Shown here: one piece after another, positions 8,417-17,228 of the stretch | Layout: every line of letters starts with the position of its first letter | How positions within the stretch are numbered: position 1 is the first letter of the stretch | DNA from: Micromonospora pisi | GTDB lineage: Bacteria; Actinomycetota; Actinomycetes; Mycobacteriales; Micromonosporaceae | Length of the DNA stretch: 64,000 nucleotides | Direction: 5' to 3' | Assembly (NCBI RefSeq): GCF_003633685.1 | Contig: NZ_RBKT01000001.1 | Coordinates: 7,998,001 to 8,062,000 of the forward strand | Notes under the pieces: generated by a model | Seen by the model: the letters and a program-made list of their open reading frames with translations, nothing else | What the model was told of the DNA's origin: nothing | The model's database searches: none | Made by a program: the position numbers and the translations under genes

Positions 8417-9589
8417 ATGCGAGCGAACTGCTGGATGGGGCGGAACACGGTCGAGGTGCGGGAGGTGCCGGACCCGCAGATCATGAACGACCGGGACGCC
8501 GTCGTCCGGATCACCTCGACCTCGATCTGCGGCTCCGACCTGCACCTCTACGACGGCTACATCCCGACGATGAAGAAGGGCGACGTGCTCGGCCACGAGT
8601 TCATGGGCGAGGTGGTCGAGGTGGGCCGGGAGGTGCGCAACCTGCGAATCGGCGATCGGGTGGTGGTCCCCTTCCCGATCGCCTGCGGTCACTGTGTCGC
8701 CTGCGAGCGTGGGTTCTTCTCGGTCTGCGAGAACTCGAACCCGAACGCGGGCCTGGCCGAGATGGTGATGGGTCACTCCCCGGCCGGGATCTACGGTTAC
8801 TCGCACATGCTCGGCGGCTTCGCCGGTGGGCAGGCCGAGTACGCCCGCGTCCCGTTCGCCGACATCGGGCCGATCAAGATCGAGGATGATCTCCGGGACG
8901 AGCAGGTGCTCTTCCTCTCGGACGTCTTCCCGACCGGTTACATGGGCGCGGAGATGTGCGACATCCAGCGGGGCGACATCATCGCGGTCTGGGGCGCCGG
9001 TCCGGTCGGCCAGTTCGCCATGGCCAGCGCGAGGATGCTCGGCGCCGAGCGGGTGATCGCGATCGACCGTTACCCGCAGCGGCTGCGCATCGCGCAGGAG
9101 AACACCGGTGCCGAGGTGATCAACTACGAACAGGTCGACGTGCTGGAGGTGCTCCGGGACATGACCGCCGGGCGGGGCCCCGACGCCTGCATCGACGCGG
9201 TCGGGAGCGAGTCCCACCACCCCTCTTCCGCGATCAACGCCTACGACCGGGGCAAGCAGGCGGTACGCCTGGAGACCGACCGCCCGCACGCGCTGCGGGA
9301 GGCGGTGCTGAGCTGCCGGAACGCCGGGATCGTGTCGGTGATCGGGGCGTACGGCGGGTTCATCGACAAGTTCCCCATGGGTTCGCTGATGAACCGGTCG
9401 CTGACCCTGCGCAGCGGGCAGTGTCATGTGCAGCGCTACCTGCGTCCGCTGCTCGACCGGATCCGCCGCGGCGAGATCGATCCGAGCTTCGTAATCACGC
9501 ACCGGATGCGGCTCGACGAGGCGCCGAAGGCGTACGAGATCTTCAAGAACAAGCAGCAGGACTGCAACAAGGTGGTGCTCTCGGTCTGA
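8417..9589 (+). CDS. Zinc-dependent alcohol dehydrogenase, glutathione-independent formaldehyde dehydrogenase type
   Basis: A 390-residue medium-chain dehydrogenase. The catalytic zinc site is ICGSDLHLY with GHEFMGEV; the structural zinc loop is [18 protein letters not shown]; the Rossmann motif is [11 protein letters not shown]. The insert [14 protein letters not shown] and overall length fit the FdhA/glutathione-independent formaldehyde dehydrogenase subgroup. It oxidises an alcohol or aldehyde hydrate with NAD(P). Its stop lies five bases from that of the convergent GCS2 gene. Cofactor and substrate are inferred from family only. Confidence 0.85.
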   Translation: MRANCWMGRNTVEVREVPDPQIMNDRDAVVRITSTSICGSDLHLYDGYIPTMKKGDVLGHEFMGEVVEVGREVRNLRIGDRVVVPFPIACGHCVACERGFFSVCENSNPNAGLAEMVMGHSPAGIYGYSHMLGGFAGGQAEYARVPFADIGPIKIEDDLRDEQVLFLSDVFPTGYMGAEMCDIQRGDIIAVWGAGPVGQFAMASARMLGAERVIAIDRYPQRLRIAQENTGAEVINYEQVDVLEVLRDMTAGRGPDACIDAVGSESHHPSSAINAYDRGKQAVRLETDRPHALREAVLSCRNAGIVSVIGAYGGFIDKFPMGSLMNRSLTLRSGQCHVQRYLRPLLDRIRRGEIDPSFVITHRMRLDEAPKAYEIFKNKQQDCNKVVLSV

Positions 9590-9594
9590 TCCGC

Positions 9595-11076
9595 TCAGTC
9601 GGGGTACGGCCACTCGTGCACCGGCTGGTTGCTGTGCATCAGCGGCAGGTAGCGCCGGAGCACCTCGCCGAGCGCGGCCGGTCGGTCGAGGGCGCGGTCG
9701 CGTTCCAGTTGGTGCAGCGTCGCCACCTGCCAGGTCGCGCCGTTGCGGCCGGTGAGGCAACGTTGCTCGATGATGCTGAGCAGCCGGTCCCGTTCGGCCG
9801 GTGCCACTCCCCAACGGTCCAGTCCGTCCGAGGCCAGCGGCAGCAGTCGACGCAGCACCAGTTCGGTGACCGGGAGGTAGCCCAGTCCGGGCCAGTAGAC
9901 CTGGGCGGCGATGCCCTGCCGGGCGCAGGTGTGGAAGTTCTCCTCGGCGGCGCTGAACGACATCTGGGACCAGAGCGGCCGGTCCGACTCGGCCAGACTG
10001 CGGACCAGCCCGAAGTAGAAGGCCGCGTTGGCGATGGTGTCGACCACGGTGGGGCCAGCGGGCAGCACCCGGTTCTCCACCCGCAGGTGCGGCCGTCCCC
10101 GGACCACGTCGTAGACCGGGCGGTTCCACCGGTAGACGGTCCCGTTGTGCAGCCGTAGTTCGGACAGGGCCGGGATACCACCGCTGGCGAGGGTGCGCGC
10201 GGGCTGTTCGCTGTCGCAGATCGGCAGCAACGCGGGGAAGTACCGGACGTTCTCCTCGAAGAGGTCGAAGACCGAGGTGACCCATTGTTCCCCGAACCAG
10301 ACCCGGGGCCGTACGCCCTGGGCTTTGATCTCCTCGGGGCGGGTGTCGGTGGCCTGCTGGAACAGGGGGATCCGGCTCTCCCGCCAGAGTTCCCGGCCGA
10401 ACAGGAAGGGGGCGTTGGCGCCGAGCGCGACCTGGATGCCGGCGATCGCCTGGGCGGCATTCCAGTACGCGGCGAACTGGGCTGGGCTGACCTGTACGTG
10501 GAACTGGGTGCTGGTGCAGGCGGCCTCGGGGGTGATCGTGTCGGCGGTGGTCTCCAGCCGTTCCACGCCGCTGATCCGGATCGGCAGGTTCTCCCCACGG
10601 GCGGCGACGATCTGCTCGTTGAGCAGGGTGTAACGGGGGTTCGCGGAGAGCGCGTCGACGGTGAGGTGGTCCGCGCGCAGCGTCGGCAGGATGCCGATCA
10701 TGACCAGTTGGGTGTCGACCGTACGGGCCTTGAGGTTCGCCGAGTTGAGGCTGGCGCGTACGTCGTGTTCGAAGTCGGCCGTGCCGGTGCCGGCGAGTTG
10801 GCGGGGGGCGACGTTGATCTCGACGTTGAACTGGCCCAGTTCGGTCTGGAACTGCGGATCGGCGACCGCGGTGAGGACCTCGGCGTTGCGCATCGCCGGC
10901 ATCGAGTAGTCGTCCACCAGGTTGAGCTCGATCTCCATCCCGGTCAGCGGTCGCTCGACGTCGAATCGCGCCTCGCGCAGCATCTCGGCGAAGACGTCGA
11001 GACAGTGTCGGATCTTCTCCCGGTACCGTGCGCGGTCCTCCCGCGTGAACACGCGCGGGGCCACCTCTTCACCCAT
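9595..11076 (-). CDS. Glutamate-cysteine ligase family 2 (GCS2/YbdK-type) protein
   Basis: A 493-residue ATP-dependent carboxylate-amine ligase-like protein: GMEIELNLVDDYSMPA and FNVEINVAPRQL carry the acidic metal/ATP residues, followed by STQFHVQV, NAPFLFGREL and HLRVENRVLPAGPT. The ATG at 11076 is preferred; a TTG directly before it is the alternative. Actinomycetes generally use mycothiol rather than glutathione, so true glutathione synthesis is doubtful; another gamma-glutamyl amide product is possible. It stands alone, convergent with the dehydrogenase. Confidence 0.8.
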   Translation of the reverse strand: MGEEVAPRVFTREDRARYREKIRHCLDVFAEMLREARFDVERPLTGMEIELNLVDDYSMPAMRNAEVLTAVADPQFQTELGQFNVEINVAPRQLAGTGTADFEHDVRASLNSANLKARTVDTQLVMIGILPTLRADHLTVDALSANPRYTLLNEQIVAARGENLPIRISGVERLETTADTITPEAACTSTQFHVQVSPAQFAAYWNAAQAIAGIQVALGANAPFLFGRELWRESRIPLFQQATDTRPEEIKAQGVRPRVWFGEQWVTSVFDLFEENVRYFPALLPICDSEQPARTLASGGIPALSELRLHNGTVYRWNRPVYDVVRGRPHLRVENRVLPAGPTVVDTIANAAFYFGLVRSLAESDRPLWSQMSFSAAEENFHTCARQGIAAQVYWPGLGYLPVTELVLRRLLPLASDGLDRWGVAPAERDRLLSIIEQRCLTGRNGATWQVATLHQLERDRALDRPAALGEVLRRYLPLMHSNQPVHEWPYPD

Positions 11077-11311
11077 CAAGTCACCATCCAGCTACTCCGA
11101 GTTGTTCCAACCTCGCACGGCAGGTGCCGCATGGGAAGGCCTCGATCAGGATGGTTCCCCGGCCGTCCCGGACTGACACAACCGTCTTCCGGCGAACGAC
11201 CGCTGCCCAACCCCCGTCGGCTTTGCCGGCCGTGGGTGCGGGATCAGGGGAACGCGGCGGTCCGAACGGTCGGTTGACGTACGATCACGGGTCGGAACCG
11301 AAGGAGGGTCG

Positions 11312-11647
11312 ATGCGACGTACGGCGCAGAAACTGTTCGTGGTGGCCGCGATCGCGGAGGCGATCTCGTGGTTGGCGCTGTTGACCGGGATGATCTTCAA
11401 GTACGGCCCGACCGGGAACGAGATCGGGGTGCAGATCTTCGGCCCTGTCCACGGCGGCCTCTTTGTCGCCTACGTCGGGCTGGTCCTGGTGGTGAGCCGG
11501 CTGGGTCGCTGGCGCTGGTCGGTCACCCTGGTCGCGTTGCTCTGCTCGGTGCCACCGCTGGCCACCCTCTTCTTCGAGCGCTGGGCACGTCGACGTGGCC
11601 TGCTCGCGCAACCGGAGCCGGCGCCGACCCCGGTCGCGGTGGGCTGA
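11312..11647 (+). CDS. DUF3817 small integral membrane protein
   Basis: 111 residues with three hydrophobic segments (KLFVVAAIAEAISWLALLTG, VHGGLFVAYVGLVLVV, VTLVALLCSVPPLATLFFE). The order of E-A-x-S near the first helix, GPxHG before the second and the short C-tail match DUF3817 proteins, which are of unknown function. A strong AAGGAGGG precedes the ATG by four bases, and TACGAT at 11280-11285 is a plausible -10. Confidence 0.85.
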   Translation: MRRTAQKLFVVAAIAEAISWLALLTGMIFKYGPTGNEIGVQIFGPVHGGLFVAYVGLVLVVSRLGRWRWSVTLVALLCSVPPLATLFFERWARRRGLLAQPEPAPTPVAVG

Positions 11648-11665
11648 GCGGCGCCGCCGGTCCGA

Positions 11666-12211
11666 TCAGCCGCCGAGCACGCTGAAGGCGGCGACCACCC
11701 CGATCACCAGGATGCCCAGCACCGCCTGGAGCAGCAGTGCCGGTCCCAGGTGCGACCAGACCGTCGGCGGGCGGGGGGTGAGCAGTTGGGCGGTGGTCAG
11801 GTTCACGATCCGCTCGACCCGGGGAGCCAACTGCGGGTCCTTCTGGGGGCGGATGGTGACCTGGATGTGGTCGGCCGGCTCGATCGCGCTCTGCGGCAGG
11901 TGGCCGTGGATCTCCATCTCGCAGAGCACGCCCTCGCTGTCGCGTAGCCGCAGCGGTGTGACCAGGAATTCCGGCCCCTTGCGCAGTTCCTTCCAGCGGC
12001 GCCGCGCGCCGGTCCCGGCGCCGGATCGCAGCAGGGACGCGATCAGCAGCAGGATCACCCGCGCGATGCCGGCGGTGGCGAGCACGGCGACGACGATCGG
12101 TCGCTGCACCTGCATCTCCCGCGAATAGCCCTCCAGTAGCCGGATGACCCGTCCGGTGACGATCGGCCCACGCCGGTACGCCACCCGTTCGGGATAGAGC
12201 TCGCTGTCCAT
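11666..12211 (-). CDS. Uncharacterised protein with two membrane segments
   Basis: 181 residues, not recognised. A hydrophobic segment near residues 38-58 (PIVVAVLATAGIARVILLLIA) and another at the C-terminus (LLLQAVLGILVIGVVAAFSVL) flank a polar domain containing PLRLRDSEGVLCEMEIHGHL and DHIQVTIRPQKD. The middle domain probably faces one compartment and may bind a partner. I chose the ATG at 12211; an upstream ATG at 12241 exists. It is convergent with DUF3817 and divergent from the Rv2629-type gene. Confidence 0.65.
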   Translation of the reverse strand: MDSELYPERVAYRRGPIVTGRVIRLLEGYSREMQVQRPIVVAVLATAGIARVILLLIASLLRSGAGTGARRRWKELRKGPEFLVTPLRLRDSEGVLCEMEIHGHLPQSAIEPADHIQVTIRPQKDPQLAPRVERIVNLTTAQLLTPRPPTVWSHLGPALLLQAVLGILVIGVVAAFSVLGG

Positions 12212-12334
12212 TTTCACCACCGAGAGTCCGCTTTGGTTCACGCATTGTATCGATGCGTACGGGTAAGTGGAGTGAGTGAATCGCCCTCACGGGTTCGCCG
12301 CTTGAGGATCCCGGCACCCGGGCCGGTGGGCCAG

Positions 12335-12359
12335 GTGACAACTCGGACCGCACGGGTAT
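12335..12359 (+). promoter_or_regulatory. Weak candidate stress-sigma promoter
   Basis: GTGA, 15 bases, then GGGTAT, 34 bases before the Rv2629-type start. The -10 fits the SigF/SigB class; the -35 departs from GTTT. Confidence 0.35.
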
Positions 12360-12392
12360 GCGGGGGGCGAGTTGGAGAGGGGTCGATCGATC

Positions 12393-13514
12393 ATGGAGTT
12401 GTCCTTCCTGCGCCCGATCTACGCCCGACCTGGACCCTGGGCCTCGGTTTACCTGGACGCCTCGCGCAACAGCCAGGATTCCCGTCCCGCGCTGGACCTG
12501 CGCTGGCGAGCCATGCGGGAGCGGCTGCGACAGGACGGCGCCGGCGCCGCCACCGTCGCGGCGCTCGACGGCGTGGTACGCGGCCATGACCCGATGCCGG
12601 GCGACTATGGGCTCGCGGCCTTTGCCACCGAAGGCGAGGTCGTGCTCACCGAGTACCTGTCCGCGCCACCGCTGAAGGACCTCGCGTCATACGCCCCGCT
12701 CGCCCACACGATGCCGCTCCTGGCCCAGCGGGGCGAACAGATCCCCTGGGTACGGGTGCTCGCCAACCGCAACGGCGCCGACATCGACGCGATCGGCGCC
12801 GGCGGGGTGGAGCGGGCTCAGGTCGACGGCGGTAACCAGTTCCCACTCCGCCGGATCGACCCTGGCGGCTGGTCCCAGTCGAACTGGCAGCGTTCGGCCA
12901 TGACCTCCTGGCACCGCAACGCCAGTGACATCGCCACGGCGGCCGCCGAACTCGCCGCAGGGGTCGGCGCCGAGGTGATCGTGCTGGCCGGTGACACCCC
13001 GATCCGGGAGATGATCGCCGCCGCGCTGCCGGCGTTCTGGCAGGACCGGGTGGTGCGTACGGACGCCGGCTTCCGGGCGGCGGGCGCAGACAACAGCGCG
13101 CTCGAGGGCGTGACGGTGCAGGCGATCGCCGAGGTGGCGACCGCCCACGCCGACGCCACGCTGGACAAGTTCGGCATGCAGGAGCAGATCGGCAATGGCC
13201 TGGACGCCGTGGTGACCGCGCTGCAACGCGGTCAGGTCGAGACCATGCTCCTGGTCGACGATCCGTCCTCCACCGAGCAGTTGTGGATCGGTGACCTGCC
13301 AACCGAGATCGCCACCAGTCCGGAGGAGCTGAGCGCGATGTCGGTCGCCGACCCGCAACAGGTACGGGCCGACGCCGCCCTGGTCCGGGCCCTGGTCGGG
13401 ACCGATGCCGGGTTGACCGTACTCGGCCCGGACGAGGCACCGGACCTGCCGGACGGGGTCGGGGCGATCCTGCGCTACGCCGACGCCAGCACACCGGGGC
13501 GCGACCGTGGCTGA
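12393..13514 (+). CDS. Rv2629-type (baeRF/Vms1-like) ribosome-associated stress protein
   Basis: 373 residues. The N-terminal module (FLRPIYARPGPWASVYLDAS, LDLRWRAMRERL) and later segments (WVRVLANRNGADIDAI, GAEVIVLAGDTPIREMIAAALP, DALDAVVTAL-like helices) match the actinobacterial family of Mycobacterium Rv2629, related to eRF1/Vms1-like release-factor folds and linked to ribosome hibernation or dormancy. The ATG at 12393 follows GGAGAGGGG. Its 3' end overlaps the next gene by eight bases, so expression is coupled. A GGGTAT element upstream hints at stress-sigma control. Confidence in the family is good; the precise activity is inferred. Confidence 0.75.
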   Translation: MELSFLRPIYARPGPWASVYLDASRNSQDSRPALDLRWRAMRERLRQDGAGAATVAALDGVVRGHDPMPGDYGLAAFATEGEVVLTEYLSAPPLKDLASYAPLAHTMPLLAQRGEQIPWVRVLANRNGADIDAIGAGGVERAQVDGGNQFPLRRIDPGGWSQSNWQRSAMTSWHRNASDIATAAAELAAGVGAEVIVLAGDTPIREMIAAALPAFWQDRVVRTDAGFRAAGADNSALEGVTVQAIAEVATAHADATLDKFGMQEQIGNGLDAVVTALQRGQVETMLLVDDPSSTEQLWIGDLPTEIATSPEELSAMSVADPQQVRADAALVRALVGTDAGLTVLGPDEAPDLPDGVGAILRYADASTPGRDRG

Positions 13515-15333
13515 GTCGGTGCGGACGGTCGCGGACCTGTTGGTCGAGCGGCTACGGGCGTGGCACGTGCCACGGGTCTTCGGCGCCTCCGCCGACGGTG
13601 TCGAGCCGATCGTCGCGGCGCTGGGCCGGGCCGGTGGCGACCCCGCCTTCGTCCAGGCCCGGCACGAGGAGACCGCGGGCTTCATGGCCACCGGACACGC
13701 CAAGTTCACCGGCGGGGTCGGTGTCTGCCTGGCCGCCCAGGGACCGGGGGTGGTGCACCTGCTCGGCGGCCTCTACGACGCCAAGCTGGATGGCAAGCCG
13801 GTTGTCGCGATCGTGGGGCAGCAGCTCGACAACGCCTTCGGCGCCGCGTACCAGGAGATCGAACTGACCCGGCTGCTCAGCGACGTGTGCGGCGAGTTCG
13901 TCCGGGTGGCCGAGACGGCCGAGCAGGTCGCCTCGCTGATCGACCGGGCGTTCCGCACCGCGGTCGCCACCCGGAGCCCGACCTGCGTGATCGTGCCGCA
14001 GCGGTTGCAGGCGGCCGCCGTACCCGATCTGCCGCCGCAGACCGACGGGGTCTACTCGATGGCGCCGGGACTGCCCCCGGCCCGGGTGCTGCCGCACGAG
14101 GAGGACCTGAACGCGGCGGCGCAGCTGCTCGGCGCCGGCCAGCGGGTCGCCATCATGGTCGGACAGGGCGGCTACGGCGCGGCCGAGGAGATCGTCGCGC
14201 TCGCCGACCAGGTCGGCGCCGGCATCACCACCTCGTTGCTCGGCAAGCCGGTGCTGGACGAACGGCTGCCGTTCCACACCGGCGTGATGGGCCACCTGGG
14301 CACCACCGCAAGCGCACAGCTGCTGGGTGGCTGCGACACCCTGCTGCTGATCGGCACGAACGACCCGTGGACCGACTACTACCCGCTGCCCGGCCAGGCC
14401 GCCACGATCCAGATCGACATCGACGGCCGGCGGCTGGCCAACCGCTACCCGGTGGACGTACCGCTGATCGGCGACGCGGTGGAGACGCTGCGCGCTCTGC
14501 TGCCCCGGGTGCCGCACCGGGCGAACCGGGAGTGGCGCGACCGGATCGAGCTCTCCTTCGAACGCTGGTGGAGCGATGCCACGGCGCGGGCCGACACCCC
14601 GGCCGAGCCGGTGAATCCGCAGCACGTCCTCCGCGAGCTGTCGCCCCGGTTGCCCTGGGACGCGGCGGTCGCCGTCGACGTCGGCTCGGTGACCTACTGG
14701 TACGCCCGACACGTGCAACTGGCACCGGGTGTGCCCGCCCACATCTGTGGCACGTTCGCCTCGACGGGCAGCGCGCTCCCGTACGGCGTCGCGGCGAAAC
14801 TCGCCATGCCGGACCGGCCGGTCGTCGTCCTCGCCGGTGACGGCGCGATGCAGATGAACGGGCTGGCCGAGCTGGTGACGGTGGCGAACCGTTGGCATGA
14901 CTGGGCCGATCCCCGGTTCGTCATGCTGGTGCTGAACAACCGTGACCAGGCGGGGATGAGTCTCGTGCAGCGGGAGTCCGGCCGGCAGGCGTTGCCGGAG
15001 GCCCAGCGGCTGCCCGACGTCCCGTACGCCGGCTGGGCCCGGTTGCTCGGAATGCACGGTCTGCGAGTAGATCGCCCGGAGCTGGTCGGCGCGGCCTGGG
15101 ACGAGGCGTTGGCCGCCGACCGCCCCACCCTGATCGAGGCGGTGGTGGACGCCACGGTGCCGCTCTCCCCACCCGATCAGCCCTTCGCCGACCTGCGGGG
15201 GCTGCTGGGGGAACGGGAGGAGATCGACGGCACCGAGGCGGCCAGCCGGTCCCGTACCGAGCTGGTCCGGGAGCGGGCCGTCGCGGCCGACCGGATCCGG
15301 GACCGGTCCGGCGGCGAGGCCGAGCTGACCTGA
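13507..15333 (+). CDS. Thiamine-diphosphate-dependent enzyme, pyruvate oxidase/dehydrogenase-like
   Basis: 608 residues with the three domains of the POX/AHAS superfamily. The N-terminal PYR domain has the catalytic Glu in QARHEETAGFMATGHAKFTG, followed by a central domain (QRVAIMVGQGG, PGQAATIQIDID). The C-terminal PP domain has the TPP-Mg motif GDGAMQMNG ending in LNN. Such enzymes decarboxylate 2-oxoacids such as pyruvate; PoxB-like acetate formation is a reasonable guess but not proven. Start GTG 13507 lies inside the previous gene. A 30-residue charged tail extends past the usual end. Coupling to an Rv2629-type factor suggests a stationary-phase role. Confidence 0.8.
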   Translation: MAESVRTVADLLVERLRAWHVPRVFGASADGVEPIVAALGRAGGDPAFVQARHEETAGFMATGHAKFTGGVGVCLAAQGPGVVHLLGGLYDAKLDGKPVVAIVGQQLDNAFGAAYQEIELTRLLSDVCGEFVRVAETAEQVASLIDRAFRTAVATRSPTCVIVPQRLQAAAVPDLPPQTDGVYSMAPGLPPARVLPHEEDLNAAAQLLGAGQRVAIMVGQGGYGAAEEIVALADQVGAGITTSLLGKPVLDERLPFHTGVMGHLGTTASAQLLGGCDTLLLIGTNDPWTDYYPLPGQAATIQIDIDGRRLANRYPVDVPLIGDAVETLRALLPRVPHRANREWRDRIELSFERWWSDATARADTPAEPVNPQHVLRELSPRLPWDAAVAVDVGSVTYWYARHVQLAPGVPAHICGTFASTGSALPYGVAAKLAMPDRPVVVLAGDGAMQMNGLAELVTVANRWHDWADPRFVMLVLNNRDQAGMSLVQRESGRQALPEAQRLPDVPYAGWARLLGMHGLRVDRPELVGAAWDEALAADRPTLIEAVVDATVPLSPPDQPFADLRGLLGEREEIDGTEAASRSRTELVRERAVAADRIRDRSGGEAELT

Positions 15334-15374
15334 CCGGGCCCCGACCAGACCGCCCAACCGTTTGGAGACGGCCA

Positions 15375-15410
15375 CCGGTGACGCGAAAGCGACACCGGGG
15401 TCGTCACCGG
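15375..15410 (+). terminator. Possible terminator after the TPP enzyme
   Basis: CCGGTGACG (15375-15383) pairs with CGTCACCGG (15402-15410) around an 18-base loop, about 40 bases past the stop. The long loop lowers confidence. Confidence 0.4.
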
Positions 15411-15560
15411 CGGTCAGGGCTGTCGGTGTGCCTTCCCAGCCGGGAGACCCAGAAGGGGCGCGTCCTCGGATAACTCGCCCGGCGACGCGGAAAGGTCGTT
15501 TGAACCTGATCCGGACGGGAAGCCCGCCGTGTGGCAAGTGGACGAAGAAGGGCGGGTCCG

Positions 15561-16976
15561 GTGCGGGAGATGCAGGAGTGGGTGGCCGCGAGCGGGCCCG
15601 ACGTCCCCGGACCGCGACGGATCGTCGCGCTGGACAGCCCGGCCCGGGTGCTGCTCGCCGCGGCCTCGCGGGCGCTGCGCGGGGAGGACTGCGCCGACCT
15701 CGGCTACCAGCCGATGCTGGCCCGTTTCCCGGGCACCCCGGAGTCGGTACGCCGATCAGCGGTGGCCCGCGCCGGTGGCCGGGCGGCGTTGCCGGTACGT
15801 CAGGTGGGCCAGGTGGACGCCGAGTGGGTGGCCCGCTGGATGGTGGACCACTACCCGCCGGGGCAGTACCCGGGGGTGGTGCTCGGATCGCCGAGCGGCG
15901 CCGCCGTGCATCTCGCCACCGCGTTGGGCATGCCGTGGCTGCCGGCCGGGTTCGAGGTGGCGGTGCAGTGGCCCCAGGGCGCGGTGGACAACCTCGCCGG
16001 TTCCCTCGCGTACGGCGCCCAGGTGGCCGAGCGTCTGCTCGCCGCGAACCCCGGGGTACGGGTCCGTCAGGTGCACGATCCGGCGGCCCGGGGAGTGCTG
16101 GCCGGCTCGACCGTCTCCCTGGTGCTGCGCTGGCGTCAGTTGCCCGAGGCGTACCGGCACTTCCTCGGCGAGCGGTTGGCGCCGGGTGCGCCGGTGCTCC
16201 TGATGCGGGACGTGCGGACCTGGCCGGTGGTGGACCAGGGGCAGGGGCACGCTTTCCAGCTCGGCAGCCCCGGTAGCGGCCTTACCTCGGCCGACTTCCG
16301 GATCCTCAGCGAGCCGTTGGACCAGGTGCTGCGCGTCGCCGGTGGGGATCCGCAGCGGTGGGAGCCACCCGCCCCGCTGGGGCCGCAGGGTTACGCGGAG
16401 CATGGCATCGAGCCGGGATTCGAGCAGAGCCTATTGGACTGGGCACGGGAGGCGGACAGCAGCCTGCACCGGGTGCTCTTCGCCGAGCCGGAGGCGTTGA
16501 GCGCGGCGACCGCGGACGTGTACCGGGGGTGGCTGCGCGCGGCCGGCAAGACCGGTGACCGGTGCGTGGTGGAGTGCGGGCGGTTGCTCGACCCGTGGCA
16601 GGTGGTCCGGGCCGGTCTGGTGCCGTACTGGTGCGAGAACGCGACCAGCCGTCGGGTGGCGGGTGCGGAGTGGTGGTTGGCCGGCAGCGACCCGTTCAGC
16701 TCGGTCGACGTCCTGCCCGAGCCGCCGGGGATGCGTTCACCGGCGCTGGCCGGGCTGCCGCAGTGGCTGGCGGTGGCCTCGTTCGGCCGTCGCCGCCGGG
16801 CCCTGGACCGGGTGGCGGCCCGTGGCTATCCGGTCACCTCGGTGCCGACCCGGCATGCGACGGAGGTACTGCGGGCGCAGCCGTACGACCTGCCGGCTCC
16901 GGCGCCGTTGGACGTGCAGGATGCCCTGACCGGACTCCGGGCCAGCGGGACCGCCCACGGTCTGCTCGTCTGCTGA
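15561..16976 (+). CDS. Uncharacterised 471-residue protein
   Basis: I do not recognise this family. It is a soluble-looking protein without signal peptide, membrane helix or nucleotide-binding motif that I can identify. Notable segments are GSPSGAAVHLATALGMPWLPAGFEVAV, LLMRDVRTWPVVDQGQGHAFQLGSPGSG-like glycine-rich loops and a Trp-rich middle (WLRAAGKTGDRCVVECGRLLDPWQV). Coding composition is typical of the window. GTG 15561 follows AAGAAGGGCGGG; GTG 15531 and ATG 15570 are alternatives. It precedes the sigma-STAS gene by 252 bases and may be separate from it. Confidence 0.6.
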   Translation: MREMQEWVAASGPDVPGPRRIVALDSPARVLLAAASRALRGEDCADLGYQPMLARFPGTPESVRRSAVARAGGRAALPVRQVGQVDAEWVARWMVDHYPPGQYPGVVLGSPSGAAVHLATALGMPWLPAGFEVAVQWPQGAVDNLAGSLAYGAQVAERLLAANPGVRVRQVHDPAARGVLAGSTVSLVLRWRQLPEAYRHFLGERLAPGAPVLLMRDVRTWPVVDQGQGHAFQLGSPGSGLTSADFRILSEPLDQVLRVAGGDPQRWEPPAPLGPQGYAEHGIEPGFEQSLLDWAREADSSLHRVLFAEPEALSAATADVYRGWLRAAGKTGDRCVVECGRLLDPWQVVRAGLVPYWCENATSRRVAGAEWWLAGSDPFSSVDVLPEPPGMRSPALAGLPQWLAVASFGRRRRALDRVAARGYPVTSVPTRHATEVLRAQPYDLPAPAPLDVQDALTGLRASGTAHGLLVC

Positions 16977-17228
16977 GCGGGTCCGCTGGTCTTTACGCGA
17001 GGGTGCAGCGGCAAAACATCCCGCGAAAGTCCGCCGCCGTGATTGAGTACCTACAGAGCGGGAACGTCGCTGACTGCAACCGGTTAACTGCGCTGCGTAA
17101 CGAAACTGTGCGGGCGTTTACGGGCTGTACCGGTCAGATCTTCGCGCTCCGGTCCGGTCCGCCGTGGCGAGGTCGCCACTGACCGGTTCCGTAAATCCGG
17201 GTGGGGGACCTTCCTGAGGGAGGCGCGG

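Noticed and set aside
13552-15537. 661-codon open frame antisense to the TPP enzyme
   Set aside because: Same explanation; the forward gene carries all TPP motifs.
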